From Paulinella micropora (lineage: Eukaryota > Cercozoa > Imbricatea > Euglyphida > Paulinellidae): a DNA stretch of 64,000 bases. Where the stretch lies: contig WBZZ01003133.1 of the NCBI GenBank assembly GCA_019918135.1, forward strand, positions 87,870-151,869. The letters run 5' to 3'. Below, one piece after another: positions 37,265 to 48,416 of the stretch (position 1 is the first letter of the stretch; the number at the start of each line of letters is the position of its first letter). Both the position numbers and the translations under genes were made by a program. The notes beneath the pieces are model-generated. The model ran no database searches, was not told where the DNA came from, and worked only from the letters and a program-made list of their open reading frames with translations.

Positions 37265-38590
37265 CAGGACAAGAAAGCAACTTTGACCTTATCAGCAGGC
37301 CATTTAACTTAGCTCGCTCTGTCTTGAGTTTTACTTATGCCCCACCAGCAATTGCAGCGAACTATAACAAATGCTATATGGATTGTCTGGCTCCTATTAG
37401 ACAAATTCAACTTCAACCCCGTAGCGGTGTTTATCTGTGTGACGTAAATGAAGTTGGTAATTTTACAAAGATAATTTGGAAGGCTGAAACTTCTATGAAG
37501 GACTTTCTGACACTTTAAAACCACGATAATGGAAGTGGTGCGGGATGTATGCTTCAAAAGTGTAATGCTAATAATAAAAATGATGTTTCACTAACCACAG
37601 CAACTAGAACAAACTTTCGTGCTATGACTGATGCAGGAAATAATGTAGCAGTTAGAACTTTAGCAATGTTTCCAGAACATCCTACAAATTCTCGCCGACA
37701 CAATGATTTAGCATTGGCTGATGGAACGGGTGCGATCTCTGTCGTTGATGTTGCTTACAAGGAGCCTAAGTATTTCTCGGCTGGTGCTGCTACTGCTGCT
37801 GAGCCTTCCATCAGTGTTAGGATTAATATGGGTATGCTTTACAATACTATTTTCGCCCTTGATAAGACTATTACGTTTCCTGAAATTTTGAATATGCGTA
37901 TTGTGTGGCAACAGATCCCTAAAATTTATTATTACAATGACGATGCTTTGTCAACGGCTGGAGGAGTGCTTGTTGCTGCCGGGGGTAATGTAACTGTTTC
38001 TAATCTTAACTAGGTAGAGACTAATCCCGCATTCAATCAATTCAACAAAAGGTGGCGAGTGCTGAAGGTGTGAGTTTTAATATTGATTATCCTTATGTTT
38101 ATAAAAATTCGATTGTTCAATCCACTACACAAAATATCATTCTCCGCTTTGATAGAACGGTGAAAGGTTGAAGAAAATTTATCACACACTCTTTCACAAC
38201 ACCGAAAATAAAAATACTGCTTATGATATTGATAACAGAAATACTGCGAAAAGTACCAGTTTCCACACAACACTTGACGGGGCACGACTTCAAGAATTTG
38301 AAATATATCCCGCTAGTTTTGAAGATTATATGTGTTTGAAACATAAGCTTGAAGGTTCTGTTTTGATGAATTCAAATGTGTATCAATACAACTGGTTCTG
38401 GGTTGATACTTGGGATAATACCCGCCCGCTGTGGAGCAAAGACCAAAATGAAGTTAGCGGGCTTGACCTTTCCAATGAGAGACGATGGGAGTTCATTAGC
38501 ACTACACAGAATAATGCTCATCAGCACGTAAGTGTAGCAATCACTCAGCGGGAGGTTCAGGTTAAGTCAAATATAATTTCAATTTCATAA
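37265..38590 (+). pseudogene. PLV1 major capsid protein (double jelly-roll type), 5' end missing
   Basis: The first codons after the GC-rich block read NFDLISRPFNLARSVLSFTY, a segment typical of polinton-like capsid proteins. They are followed by beta-rich sequence (ISVRINMGMLYNTIFALDKT, FEIYPASFEDYMCLKHKLEG). In-frame TAA at 37516-37518, TAG at 38011 and a frameshift near 38060-38170 break it, but all pieces are collinear. The N-terminal half of the first jelly roll is missing at the breakpoint. It would form the capsomers of the icosahedral particle. Confidence 0.75.
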
Positions 38591-38705
38591 ACAATCAGCC
38601 AAAACAAAAAATGTTAAAAAAATTTAGATTTATTTTTTCATACAATATAAACAAAAATAAGTTTTTGTGTTATAGCAAAAATTACGATACCTTTTTTTAT
38701 ATAGT

Positions 38706-39953
38706 ATGACTACACACCAGAGAAATTTAATTGCAGAAAATCCTGACGAAAAGCTTATAAATGCCAAAGTTGGATATGATGGTAATATTGAAACCAATAG
38801 TATGAAAACCGCTTTCGGCGAAGCACTAACAAGCCAACTTACTCCTGTTGTTCAGGAAATTTTTCCATACACAATTAATACACGAATATGGTCATTAACT
38901 CAGACAAATGCGAGTGTTTCCTTTAATAGTAATATGGCAGAATCAAAAACTCAAGCAAACAATTCTTCAAGTGCTATCCTAACAAGTAAAAGAAGAATAA
39001 AATATCGGACTGGTATGGGAGTTGTTGGTCGCTTCACTGCTATATGGATAACTGATGACACAAAAGCCTATTATTCGTGTGTAGGAATTGGTGAAAGTGA
39101 TTTTTCAAACGGTTTTTATTTTTATAAAACTAGTGTCGGGATGAGTATTCAACAAGCCAAAGGAGGGGCTACAACTTTCATTCAACAAGCAACATGGGAC
39201 GAACAGTGTAATGGAACAAAAGATATGCCTGTTATTGATTGGAGTAAAGGAAATGTATTCCAAATTCAATTTCAATATTTATGCTTTGGTGCTATAAGGT
39301 TTTCTATTGAAAATCTTACAACAGGAGAATTTCAATTAGTCCATACTATTAAATATGCGAATGCCAACACAGGTACAAATCTAAGAAACACTACTTTACC
39401 ATTTACTGCACTAATAAAGAATGATGCTTCTACTGGAATTCAAACTCTTAAAACAGCGAGTGTTGGATTATTTATTGAAGGAAGTAATACAATAAACACG
39501 AGTATAACAAACGAAGTGGAAGGAAGTAAAGCAGCAAACACAACTGAAAGCCCTATTATTAGTATCAGGAACAAAGCAACATTTGATGCAGGCGGTGCTA
39601 ATTTAACAAATTATTCAAATGTTTATCACACTTTGATAAGTACTACGAATGAAGATAGTAAGGCGTGTGTAGTAAGGATGGTATTAAAGGGAACACTAAC
39701 TGGAGCAGGTTTTGCGGATGTTGATTCAAAGTATTCAATTGTAGATACTGATACAAAGTCAAGTGCTGTTGCCAACGGAACAACAATTTTTAAACTTTAC
39801 GTCAATTCTCAACCAACTCAACAAATAAATCTTAGAAATTATGATATATATCTGTCTCCTAGTGATGTATTCACTTTTACACAGAAATCCGTCGGCACTG
39901 TCAATAATGGTTCAAATGTTAATGTTATCGCTAACTTCATAGAAGACCAATAA
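38706..39953 (+). CDS. PLV1 putative fibre or head protein, intact
   Basis: A 415-residue intact frame, Thr/Asn/Ser-rich and beta-rich. RRIKYRTGMGVVGRFTAIWI resembles the K/R-Y-R-x-G-x-G ... RFTA segment seen in virion surface proteins of large DNA viruses and polinton-like viruses. No signal peptide. It lies downstream of the capsid gene in the same direction, as expected for a virion protein. It is one of the few unbroken genes of PLV1. Confidence 0.6.
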   Translation: MTTHQRNLIAENPDEKLINAKVGYDGNIETNSMKTAFGEALTSQLTPVVQEIFPYTINTRIWSLTQTNASVSFNSNMAESKTQANNSSSAILTSKRRIKYRTGMGVVGRFTAIWITDDTKAYYSCVGIGESDFSNGFYFYKTSVGMSIQQAKGGATTFIQQATWDEQCNGTKDMPVIDWSKGNVFQIQFQYLCFGAIRFSIENLTTGEFQLVHTIKYANANTGTNLRNTTLPFTALIKNDASTGIQTLKTASVGLFIEGSNTINTSITNEVEGSKAANTTESPIISIRNKATFDAGGANLTNYSNVYHTLISTTNEDSKACVVRMVLKGTLTGAGFADVDSKYSIVDTDTKSSAVANGTTIFKLYVNSQPTQQINLRNYDIYLSPSDVFTFTQKSVGTVNNGSNVNVIANFIEDQ

Positions 39954-39980
39954 AGCAAAAAAATTTAATTGAAGACAATG

Positions 39981-40489
39981 TTATATCAAAGAATTTTTTA
40001 TGTCATCCACATTTTGGCACAATGGCTGGTGAAGTAACCATTCAAGGTATGGTTTATCAATCTTGGCTACATCTTCAATATTTTTGTGTGCATATTTTCC
40101 ATATTGAAGAATGACATCTTTTTTTGCTATACTATACATCCTTCGTCTGTAGCATTCGCTATACATCCTTCGTCTGTAGCATTCGCTATACATCCTTCGT
40201 CTGTAGCATTCGCTATCTCTCCACCAACATTCGCCTTTATTTCGGTAATTCCAGTCTCTTTTAAATCAGTCGCCGTAAATGGTGTGCTTGGTTCCTCCAT
40301 TATAATTTTTGATAGTGTAGCCTCCAATGGAATAACTACTTTCACGCTGTCGTCCCTCGGCTTGTATTGTTCATAGAAAGAAACAATGTCAGGTTTAGTC
40401 CGTTTAATTGTTGGCTTTTTTATTTCGCTGTCAATGTTCCATTTTTCAATTTCGTTAAGTAGTCTTGTTTGGTGTTTAGGTCAGTCATA
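39981..40489 (-). pseudogene. PLV1 protein with nonapeptide repeat and GKY-type domain, frameshifted
   Basis: ATG 40489 starts MTDLNTKQDYLTKLKN. After one shift the protein continues through VKVVIPLEATLSKIIMEEPS to a triple IANATDEGC repeat, and after another shift ends with ILQYGKYAHKNIEDVAKIDK and YLEWLL. The last part matches a small domain (G-K-Y-x-x-K ... D-x-x-Y-L-x-W) that I associate with DUF3820-like proteins, sometimes linked to nucleases. Function unknown. A related gene lies just upstream at 40644-40922. Confidence 0.5.
40135..40214 (-). repeat. 27-bp tandem repeat, three copies
   Basis: The plus-strand unit ATACATCCTTCGTCTGTAGC plus seven bases is repeated three times without change. 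It encodes IANATDEGC on the minus strand. Confidence 0.92.
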
Positions 40490-40493
40490 GATA

Positions 40494-40545
40494 TTTTGGA
40501 ATTGCGCTTCGTGCTTTCGCACTCTCGCTTATAAAAAATTCGCCC
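40494..40545 (-). promoter_or_regulatory. gene-start hairpin element (copy 1)
   Basis: TTGCGCTTCGTGCTTTCGCACTCTCGCTTA lies immediately upstream of minus-strand ATG 40489. It shares most of its bases with elements at 48244-48288 and 48417-48454, also abutting start codons. GTGC/GCAC and GCG/CGC arms can pair. Confidence 0.5.
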
Positions 40546-40643
40546 GCAAATTTTGCTATAACACTTCGTTTATATTCTAAAACATCGGAAAAAATTTTAA
40601 AGAAAAAATAATAAAAAGAAAACGATGTTTTGTGATGACGAAG

Positions 40644-40922
40644 TCAGAACAAAATATCAAATATATTTTTTACTTCACTTTTAATGTCTGTAAATTTATC
40701 AAACCACGGCTGTTTCATAACCCATTCAAGATATGGCTTATCAATGGTAGCGATATCTGAAACCTTCTTCCCGCGATACTTACCAAACGGAAAAACATCG
40801 GTTGGCTTTCCTTCTCTACTTTTTTCAATTGCCTTAATTTCCTCATCAATTATCTGTTGAACATCTCTTACTGAAAAGAATTCCTTATTCTTCTCAATTG
40901 AAAGTTTTCCAAATTTTCACAT
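40644..40922 (-). pseudogene. PLV1 GKY-type (DUF3820-like) domain protein, early stop
   Basis: ATG 40922 is followed at once by TGA, but the frame then stays open: FFSVRDVQQIIDEEIKAIEK, FPFGKYRGKKVSDIATIDK, YLEWVMKQPW. It shares the G-K-Y ... IDKPYLEW core with the neighbouring gene at 39981-40489, so the two are paralogues. The early stop is a lesion or an assembly error. Confidence 0.5.
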
Positions 40923-41008
40923 AGTCTAGTGAGGGTGGTCATTGGTTTATATATAGACTGGTAAAAAAAAATTTATGGAAAAAAATAATTATTTAATATT
41001 TTATTTTT

Positions 41009-44000
41009 TTAATATCCAAAAGGTCTAGTTTCAATCGCATTCTCTACAATTCCAATAACTTGTCTCTTCGTATATGTAAAACTAAATATCTTTTCTAAGT
41101 ATTCGATTGTTATTTTTTTCTTTTGTTTGTCTCGCGTTATCTTGTTGTTTTCTATTATAACTACTTCCAGACTCTTCAATGCGCTTAGCAATCCGTAATT
41201 CTTCATCAGTCTCCAACAATTCATCCAGTTCATTTTTACCATTCTCATAATTCAGTGTACGTAATACCTAGCCCGCAACTTATTATACTTAACATATTTG
41301 GTAAATTCAATGCTTTTTTAGTTTCATAGTTCATACTAAATCCTTTTACTTTCATACTGGCTTTACCATTATCTAATAAGTATCCATAACACTTCGGCCC
41401 GCCTCCCACAAGGTTTTTATTTTCGCTCCTTTTAATTCATCAGTCCAATCTCCCAGTAAATCGCCTGTCTCTACATCTACCTGATTAATTTCTTTGTTAG
41501 TCGTATATATTACGCTGTCTGTGCCATGATACAATATCCTATTACCTAATATATCCATCATATATTGTAAAGTCTCATTCTCGCGTGGCATGTAGTTAAA
41601 GTTTCCGAATCGTAGTTTCGAATTTACTTAGAATGAGAACAGAAAAGCTTTATTGGCCTAAACCTTCCGAACTCGTCGGAGTAGTGTGGAGGGAAAAGGG
41701 GCTAGGCTCAAATAATTCAGGACTCAAGTTTACAAAACACTAACAGTTGGCGGCTCTGATGTCCACTCGGGACACAGACAGCCGCACCGAAAAACTTGAG
41801 TACTGAAACCGAACTTTACAAAAAACCGGCACGCTCTACTAGTCAACTAAGAAGACCGGGTGGAGGAGGGGATAGTGGAAGGGTAAAACAAAAGGCGGAA
41901 AAAATACTATCCATTAAAGCCGGACAGAGAAACCGGGCGGAGGAGGGGAGAGCAGACGGCAGACTAACCTTAGAGTGACGGAACAATCCCTTAGACCGGA
42001 ACAAACCTACACTAAACGAGGGAAGGCACCAAGCACGACGAGCAGGCCAACCTAGTGACTAGTTGTTCACGGCAACAACCGAAGGTAGCACCAAAGCAGT
42101 CCAAGGGAGACGCATCAAAGGCGGAGCGAGCGGAAGCAGCGGAGGCCACCAGCGATCACCAGAACGCCACCAGAAGTCCAGAGCAGACAGAAGCAAAGGA
42201 CAAACCAAAACAAAACAAGGGAAGGGTGGGCGGGAGTTTGAAAGTTGGGAAGATCTTCCGATCTTCCCAACTTTCCAACGTAGACCAAACCAGACGCCGG
42301 ATCAAACACGTACCGGCTCCGCCGGCACGGCTACGCCGTGCCGACCGGACTACCGTAAAAACGAAACGTCTCCTCGGAACTTTAACGGCGGTTAACTCCG
42401 GGCGAAGCCCGGAGCAAACCAGTAATAAATTAAGCAACTACAATATTTGTTTTAATCGGGTCGCTCACCGCGTCCTGTTTTAAGTCATAACTAGCTTATA
42501 TAATTTTGTCGTTAATTATGCTAATATTTACATTATCCACTGATTTATCGTTCAATAGTTTGTATAAGGTTTCTTTATCCTTTATCATTTTGTTCTATGT
42601 TTTATTTTGTTTTTGTTCAAACTTGCCCCATAAAGAGTTCAAGCACAACTTAGCAACTGCTCTCCGTCCTTCGTTTTTGAATATTTTGCTTTCATCCATC
42701 TTTACACCCATTTTAACTTCCATGCTGTTTATGTAATTTTGTTTTTCTGCTTCCGTATTACTACTATTACATCCCGCGGGGTATCCGCTGGACTCTTGTT
42801 TTACTTTCAAGAATGTCTTTATGTATTCTTTGAATAGGCTACTGCTTTGTTCATTCCAGTGCCATACTTCATATACTTTTATTAACTTATACCCTTTGTC
42901 TAAGGCCTTGTAAATTTCTGGAGTTGCCCATGTTCTTTATCTGTGTGCTTACATTCGCCGTGTTGCTCGGTCATTCCGCACTTATCGCATAAGTAATACA
43001 TCATCTTACCTCTGTCCGCCTTCGGTAAGACTGGGTGTAGTAAGCCTCTCGGAGGTAGCATCTTAACCTTAGCAACTCCGAAATGTTCTCTGTTTATAAT
43101 TTTGTTTTTCATTTTTTTCCTTTCGTCGTCGTTGCTTGGTCTAATAATTATATGGAGCCAGCTTGGATAAAGGTCGTAATACATGACGGTTGGATAAAGT
43201 GAGCATATGTCAATATATTTCGCATACTTATTATCATGTCGTGATTTCCAATATAATTTCAGAGCATTCACTCTACCTCCAAACATTGCCTCTCGTGGGT
43301 TTAGTCCTTCTTGTTCAGTAATTCGTTCGTTTGTATCCTCTGCCAGTCTTTCACTGGTTTTCATCAGGCTCCATTCGCACTCCCAGATACTTATTACTTT
43401 CGCTTGTTCGTTAAGTTGTTTTTCTCTTTTCATTGTTTCCTTGTATAGTTCGCCCATTGTCTTATTCTTCTTAACATTCAGAGCATTGCTATTCCAACAC
43501 TTATCACATCCGTGCCAATGACACCCGTAAAACTCATAAGCGGTTTTGTTTTTCTCGTCCCATCAATCTACATACACACGAGATTGACCGAGTTGAAACA
43601 TTTTTTCACCTCCGTTGAATGCGTGCTTAATATCGGTTTTGTCTAACCGGCTTCTGTATGCTAGCCATTCTACGCAAGCCCTAGAAGTCATCCTGTTTTG
43701 TTTTTCCGCTTTCAATATCGCAATTGAATTTTCTGGCATAAACTTAGCACGATACAGAGCCATAACACAACTTGCGATAGTTGTATATTGAAAAGGGTCA
43801 ATACCAAACTCTAGAAACTGATTTCTAAAATCTATACAACCCTTCCTCAGTATATCAACATCTGAATGACAATACTCTGCAATTTCCTTTGCCATATCAA
43901 AGTGGTTATGTGCTTTCACTTGTTCATCATACTATTCAAGAAATTCCTTTCGTTTATCTCCTCGCATCGTGTCGTAGCCATAATGTTTCTTATGGGGCAT

Positions 44001-45612
44001 TACCCCGACATAATTTTTATTTTTTGCCGTATTGAAGAAGTGAGGGAAGAAACCTTTCTTAAGTTCCGTAAGCCCGAATGTCTTTGGAAAGTCTGACAAT
44101 GGCATCGTAAGAAAACTTAGGCTATCTATAAAGCGATACTTCTTAAGTGTCATCATCATAATCTTACCGCCCTCATAAATTACAAATGGAGTTTGACCAT
44201 TATCAACCAACCACTTAAGAATAAACTGACAATCATAACCGCGGGCATTGTGTGCGATAAATGTAAATCCGCTGTGCTTAGTGTCAAAAACCCACTTACA
44301 GAAATCTTGAATGTTCTTGTGAATTACTGGCAGTTCCTTAATACTGGCTTTCAGCATGATTAACAACGTGCTCGCCTGTGTCCTGTGTCGCTTCAAAGTC
44401 AAAGAATATGTATTGCTCTGACGGCGGTAAGATTTCTTGTTGGACTATTTCACATTGGTGTTCAAGCGGTTTCAGTTCCTTACAATTTCTGCATTTCGCA
44501 TATCCGCATTTGTGTTCATCTTTCTTCCTGTAATTAAGACCGCACGATTTGCATTTCGCTTTAACATCGCAGTTCGTCGTCCTGTGGTTATTAAAGCATT
44601 CAGTGTTTGGAAACTTTCTATTACACTTCTCGCATTCTTTCCAGTGGCTCTTGTCTTTTATTCCCTTACAACCCTTGGTTTCACAAATACTACATTTGGC
44701 TTCACAGGCGTGTCTTTCCATATACCCTCTTAGACATAAATCACATAAATTCCTTTTTCCTATCACAGACTTCATGTTAGTTATGGCATCGTAATGTCCT
44801 TCAGTCTTTAGAATATAAAGGTTAGTCAGCCGTTCGCCGTTCGCATCAAGTAGTTCTGTTTTATAAATGATTTTGTCAGGGAATTCAACAATAACCAGAT
44901 TGTATTTAATGTGATTAGCGAATGTATTAATTTCTGGTATCCCACACACATCCTTAATAATTTTCGCTTCATCGTGTAAAGCCTCTGCCATTTCCTGCTG
45001 TATCTTTCTTTTTCCCATTAGTATTGTCTTGAATTTTGGATGTTTTTCAATTTTTGCTTTTACTACAACGATTGCTCGTGCTAAGCATAAGTTATTGCTG
45101 TTTGTAATACAGATTACTCCTTTCTTTCTGTATATATCCAATTTGTTCAAAACCTGTAGCCTTGTCCCGCCCGTCGGCATTTTAACCGATTTCAACACAA
45201 ATTTTGATTTATCAAAGTTTATTCCGTTCTCGTCCATGTAAAGACTTTCGTTACTTTGAAATATTGCTGACAATCTTTCTAAAACTTTTTCAACCGAGAT
45301 TTGATTAACTTTGTGTAAGCCTGTTGATACTTTTCAATAATAATCCACAAACGCAATACCTAGGCTAACCTTATCTTGCGGTGCTTGTCGTTTTACAAAG
45401 TCGTTCAATACAATCTCAATAAATCTTATCACATCGCGCATCGTAAATGATCGGAAGTTGCCGTTAAACCTTACCGCATATCGGCTTTCATTTATTCCTA
45501 GCTCGTGTTCCTTGCTGTCGTCCCTCATGATATCATAATTACCATACCTCAACAAGTCTCTGTAATTTTCTTTCAGTTCTTTTTTCTCTTCAATCGTAGG
45601 TAAAGGTGGCAT
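41009..45612 (-). pseudogene. polB: PLV1 DNA polymerase B, polinton/protein-primed type, interrupted
   Basis: From ATG 45612 (MPPLPTIEEKKELKENYRDL) the collinear pieces run through a Cys/His-rich region (ECEKCNRKFP, CKSCGLNYRKKDEHKCGYAK), ExoI QYIFFDFEATQDTGEH, ExoII FIAHNARGYDCQFILKWL, ExoIII AEYCHSDVDILRKGC, YEFYGCHWHGCDKCW, motif A YIDICSLYPTVMYY, motif B LCLNSLWGKFEQ, motif C ILYHGTDSVIY, and C-terminal KRQVIGIVENAIETRPFGY. In-frame TGA near 45335, shifts near 44390, 43930 and 43560, and an insertion of about 0.83 kb (41600-42425) break it. Motif C has Gly for the first catalytic Asp. It would copy the viral genome by protein-primed synthesis. Confidence 0.85.
41605..42425 (-). other. insertion inside polB with strong hairpins, intron candidate
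   Basis: Polymerase coding stops after the residues F-I-T at about 42426 and resumes with A-R-E-N-E at about 41600, the two halves of one conserved family segment. The insert has different, less AT-rich composition, no open gene, and several stem-loops: GAAAGTTGGGAAGAT paired with ATCTTCCCAACTTTC (42240-42275), CTCCGGGC/GCCCGGAG (42396-42415), CGGCACGG/CCGTGCCG (42323-42344), and GCGGCT/AGCCGC (41752-41784). No terminal inverted repeats are seen. I cannot assign it to group I or II introns. Confidence 0.6.
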
Positions 45613-45639
45613 GAGCTTTTGGTTCTTGAATCTCTTAGC

Positions 45640-47068
45640 ACAATTGTGTAAACCGCGTGATCTGAGCGGCTGGTGTAGGATCAGCCGTATCAAGGGCCGT
45701 AGCGGCATGACTAGCGAAACGGTAAGAGGCTTTCACGGAAAAAATAGAATCGACAGTCCCGCGCCAAAAACCGGGCCGGCGCAGTTCTTGGGCATGGTGT
45801 TGCAAATTTGCCGCGAAAAATTCCACGGCTTGGCGGCGTAACCGTTCGGCTCTGGTCTCGCGGGGCAGCTGCGTGAGCCTAGGCGGGATTACGTATTTCA
45901 GGTCACCCAGGACCCGGGCATAGTCCGAGGCCAGCCTTTCGCCCTGTTGCACAATGGCCTGCACAATCTTGAGCAAGTCCGGTTCGTGCAGTGAGGGCAC
46001 TGCCTTGCTCATCACCTTGACCTTGTCATACAACATCTGCGTCTTGAGATTGCCGATCCCTTCTTCTTTGTTTTCGTACTCCAGCGTGTGCCCCAAAACC
46101 CGGCTGAAAAACACCGGCCGGGCCACGAGCGACTGGTTGCCGTAAAGTTCCCAGGCCACGTTGGCGTAGATGGCTCGCAGCAGGTGCGGGTAGCTGATAC
46201 GGAATTCGCTGTGGGCGCGCTCTTGGTAGAGGTGTGTCAGGTCTTCGAACGTGTTTTTGAAGCCCCCGCCTTTCATGGCCGCGGACACTTGGCTGTTAGG
46301 CACCACTTGGCTGGGCCGTTCGATGTTCTTCTTGTGGCCGGCGTTCACCAGGGACTTCATCCAGGGCAGCGTGCTGACCTTCATTTTTTTCGTGGGCGGC
46401 ATGGCAATGGGCTGGTTGTCCTCTTCGGCCAGGATCTCTGCTCGGTGCGTCGTCCAGCTCAGGTAATCTGACTTGGGCCTGTCGCCTTTAAGCAGCATGC
46501 TGGCATCAGGCGCCATTTTCGCTCGGTGCTTAAAGTGGTTTTCGGTGCCGTAGATCATGTGCCGGTAGATTCTCAGCACCCCGGCCGACGAGGCCGTGGG
46601 TAAAGCGATGGGTTTGCCGACATAGATAGAGTCCTGGTAATCGCTTTGCTCGTCCGGGTCCCGTCGGGGGTCCGCTCCCTTTTTCGCCGCCCGGTGTTGC
46701 AAGACATGCTTGTTACGGCCGATCTCCGTAAACGTTATATACTGGTCGTCCTCCACTGGCAAGAACTCGCTGAACTTCCACAGCTCGGCCATGCGACAGC
46801 CGAGGATAGACAGTAGCAGAAAAGACTGCAGGGCCCACAGCGGGTGCCTCTCGCTAGGCGCAAACGGGCCGTCGTTGGTGCGCTTGGCCTCAGCCGACTC
46901 AAAACAGTCTGCCTCCGCGAGCATGGCCCGGTAGAGCTCGTCCAAGAACGCGCACCAGGGGTCCAAGTAGAGCACGTGCCTGTTCTTGAGGTTGGCCATG
47001 GTCGCTTTGCTGGTCTGCAGGGCCCCCCTGGCATTCACGTCCCTGTCGCGGAAGTAGCTTGCAATCAT
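45640..47068 (-). CDS. tyrosine recombinase, fused in frame to the PLV1 fibre
   Basis: GC-richer insert between polB and fibre. Motifs in order: box-I Arg in LLLSILGCRMAELWKFSE; a Lys in ITFTEIGRNKHV; H-L-L-R in SYPHLLRAIYANVAWELYG; His in RVLGHTLEY; a Tyr nucleophile candidate in LKTQMLYDKV. These are the R-K-H-R-H-Y residues of the family. The spacing from LGH to the candidate Tyr (20 residues) is longer than usual, and the HLLRAIYANVAWELYG stretch recalls telomere resolvases, which is tentative. The natural start may be ATG 47068 or 46999. The last codons (TRFTQLC) come from AT-rich sequence, so the C-terminus may be trimmed. It would catalyse site-specific integration or telomere resolution. 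Confidence 0.8.
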
Positions 47069-48236
47069 TCCTATTTTTGTATCAAAGGTAATTCCAATAC
47101 TATCAAAAGAAGTAGGATTGGATGAACCACTTACTGCTAAAGTTAATATACATTTTTTATTTCCTCTGATAGTTTGGTCTCCTGTTAGTTTAACCACCGA
47201 AGTATCAAGAACAGAAACATCAATACCATCAACCAAATTAACATTTGTTATACTTTGGTTTCCCATATTTAGCATTCCCGTCATACTGGCAGTGCCGTCT
47301 AATCTCAGAAAAGGTGATGTTGTGTTTGTCCATTGTCCCGTGCTATAAATAAGCAACTGATTGTCTGATGGTGTGCATGTTATTGATACATCACTTAAAG
47401 CATCTATTGATTTATTACCTATTCTTGTATCAAAATCTGTATTTGCCCTTGCTGTCGTATAATATAAATTAGTTCCTTCGGCTAAGTTTGTTGTTGATTT
47501 GTTAGAAAATCTTGTGTCAAATCTGCCATCGGCATAATATAAATTAGTGCTGCAGTCGTTTTTAAAAATGCCTAGCATCAAAATCTGTATTTGCTCTCAC
47601 TGTGGTATAATATAAATTAGTTCCCTCTTTTAAGTCTGCGGTCGTTTTTAATAAAAGCCTAGCATCAAAATCTGTATCTGCTCTCGCTGTGTTATAATAT
47701 AAATAGTTCCCTCTTTTAAGTCAGCTGTCGTTTTTAATAAAAGCCTAGCATCAAAGTCTGTATTTGCTCTCGCTGTGGTATAGTATAGATTAGTTCTCTC
47801 TTTTAAGTATGCGGTCGTTTTTGATACAAGCCTAGCATTAAAATCTGTATGCTCTCGCTGTAGTATAGTATAGATTAGTTCTCTCTTTTAAGGCGGCTGT
47901 CGTTTTTAATAAAAGCCTAGCATCAAACCTTCCATCAGTATAATATAAATTACTACGTTCTTTTAGGTCAGTTGTTGATTTTAAAGCGAGCCGACCATCA
48001 AAGCAGTTATCAGTCCAATAATAATTAAGCCCTTCTTTTAAGTCTGTTGTTGATTTTAAAGCGAGACGTGTGTCAAATCGCGCATCAGTATAATAAAGAT
48101 TTATTGGGTTGTCATCTTCTGGCACTCTGTCTGTGTTTAAACCCACTATGTTGGTATTGGTTAGGTCTAAGTTAGCGATTGAAAGGCTATCTGTCGCGAT
48201 TTCTGACAAGCCAAGTAATGATTTATATCGCGACAT
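47069..48236 (-). pseudogene. PLV1 trimeric fibre protein, C-terminus replaced
   Basis: ATG 48236 (MSRYKSLLGLSEIATDSLSI) leads into repeated NLYYTDARFDTRLALKSTTD-like units, the shaft repeat of phage tail-fibre and viral spike proteins. After several frameshifts the frame continues through LRLDGTASMTGMLNMGNQSI and LTGDQTIRGNKKCILTLAV, then switches in frame to the recombinase at about 47065. The receptor-binding head is therefore missing. Confidence 0.7.
47490..48095 (-). repeat. fibre-shaft tandem repeat, about 87 bp, seven or so units
   Basis: Recurring plus-strand blocks containing AGCCTAGCATCAAA, TCTGTATTTGCTCTCGCTGT and TAATATAAATTAGTTCCCTC encode the NLYYTTARANTDFDARLLLK type unit. Indels between units shift the frame several times. 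Confidence 0.8.
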
Positions 48237-48243
48237 TGATATT

Positions 48244-48288
48244 TTAGAATTGCGCTTCGTGCTGTCGCACTCTCGCTTATTCTAAAGC
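48244..48288 (-). promoter_or_regulatory. gene-start hairpin element (copy 2)
   Basis: TTAGAATTGCGCTTCGTGCT followed by GTCGCACTCTCGCTTATTCTAA forms an imperfect hairpin with TTAGAAT/ATTCTAA ends. It lies directly upstream of the fibre ATG (48236). It is an inverted match to 48417-48454, which precedes the divergent gene. Confidence 0.55.
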
Positions 48289-48416
48289 ATCGGAATTTTT
48301 TTTTTAATTAATTGGAAACGATGTTTTGTGATGACTGCAGTCAGAACAAATATCAAATAAATATTTAATTTTAAAAATACTAAAATATAATAATCTTATT
48401 GTAGAATATTTTTAGA

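Noticed and set aside
41600..42425. Assignment of the PolB insertion to group I or group II introns
   Set aside because: I could not place the P3-P7 core or a domain V hairpin by eye on either strand, so only 'structured insertion' is claimed.
45640..47068. Calling the tyrosine recombinase a proven telomere resolvase
   Set aside because: One segment is reminiscent, but the H-x-x-R box and long H-to-Y spacing differ from the classical resolvases I know; only tyrosine recombinase is firm.
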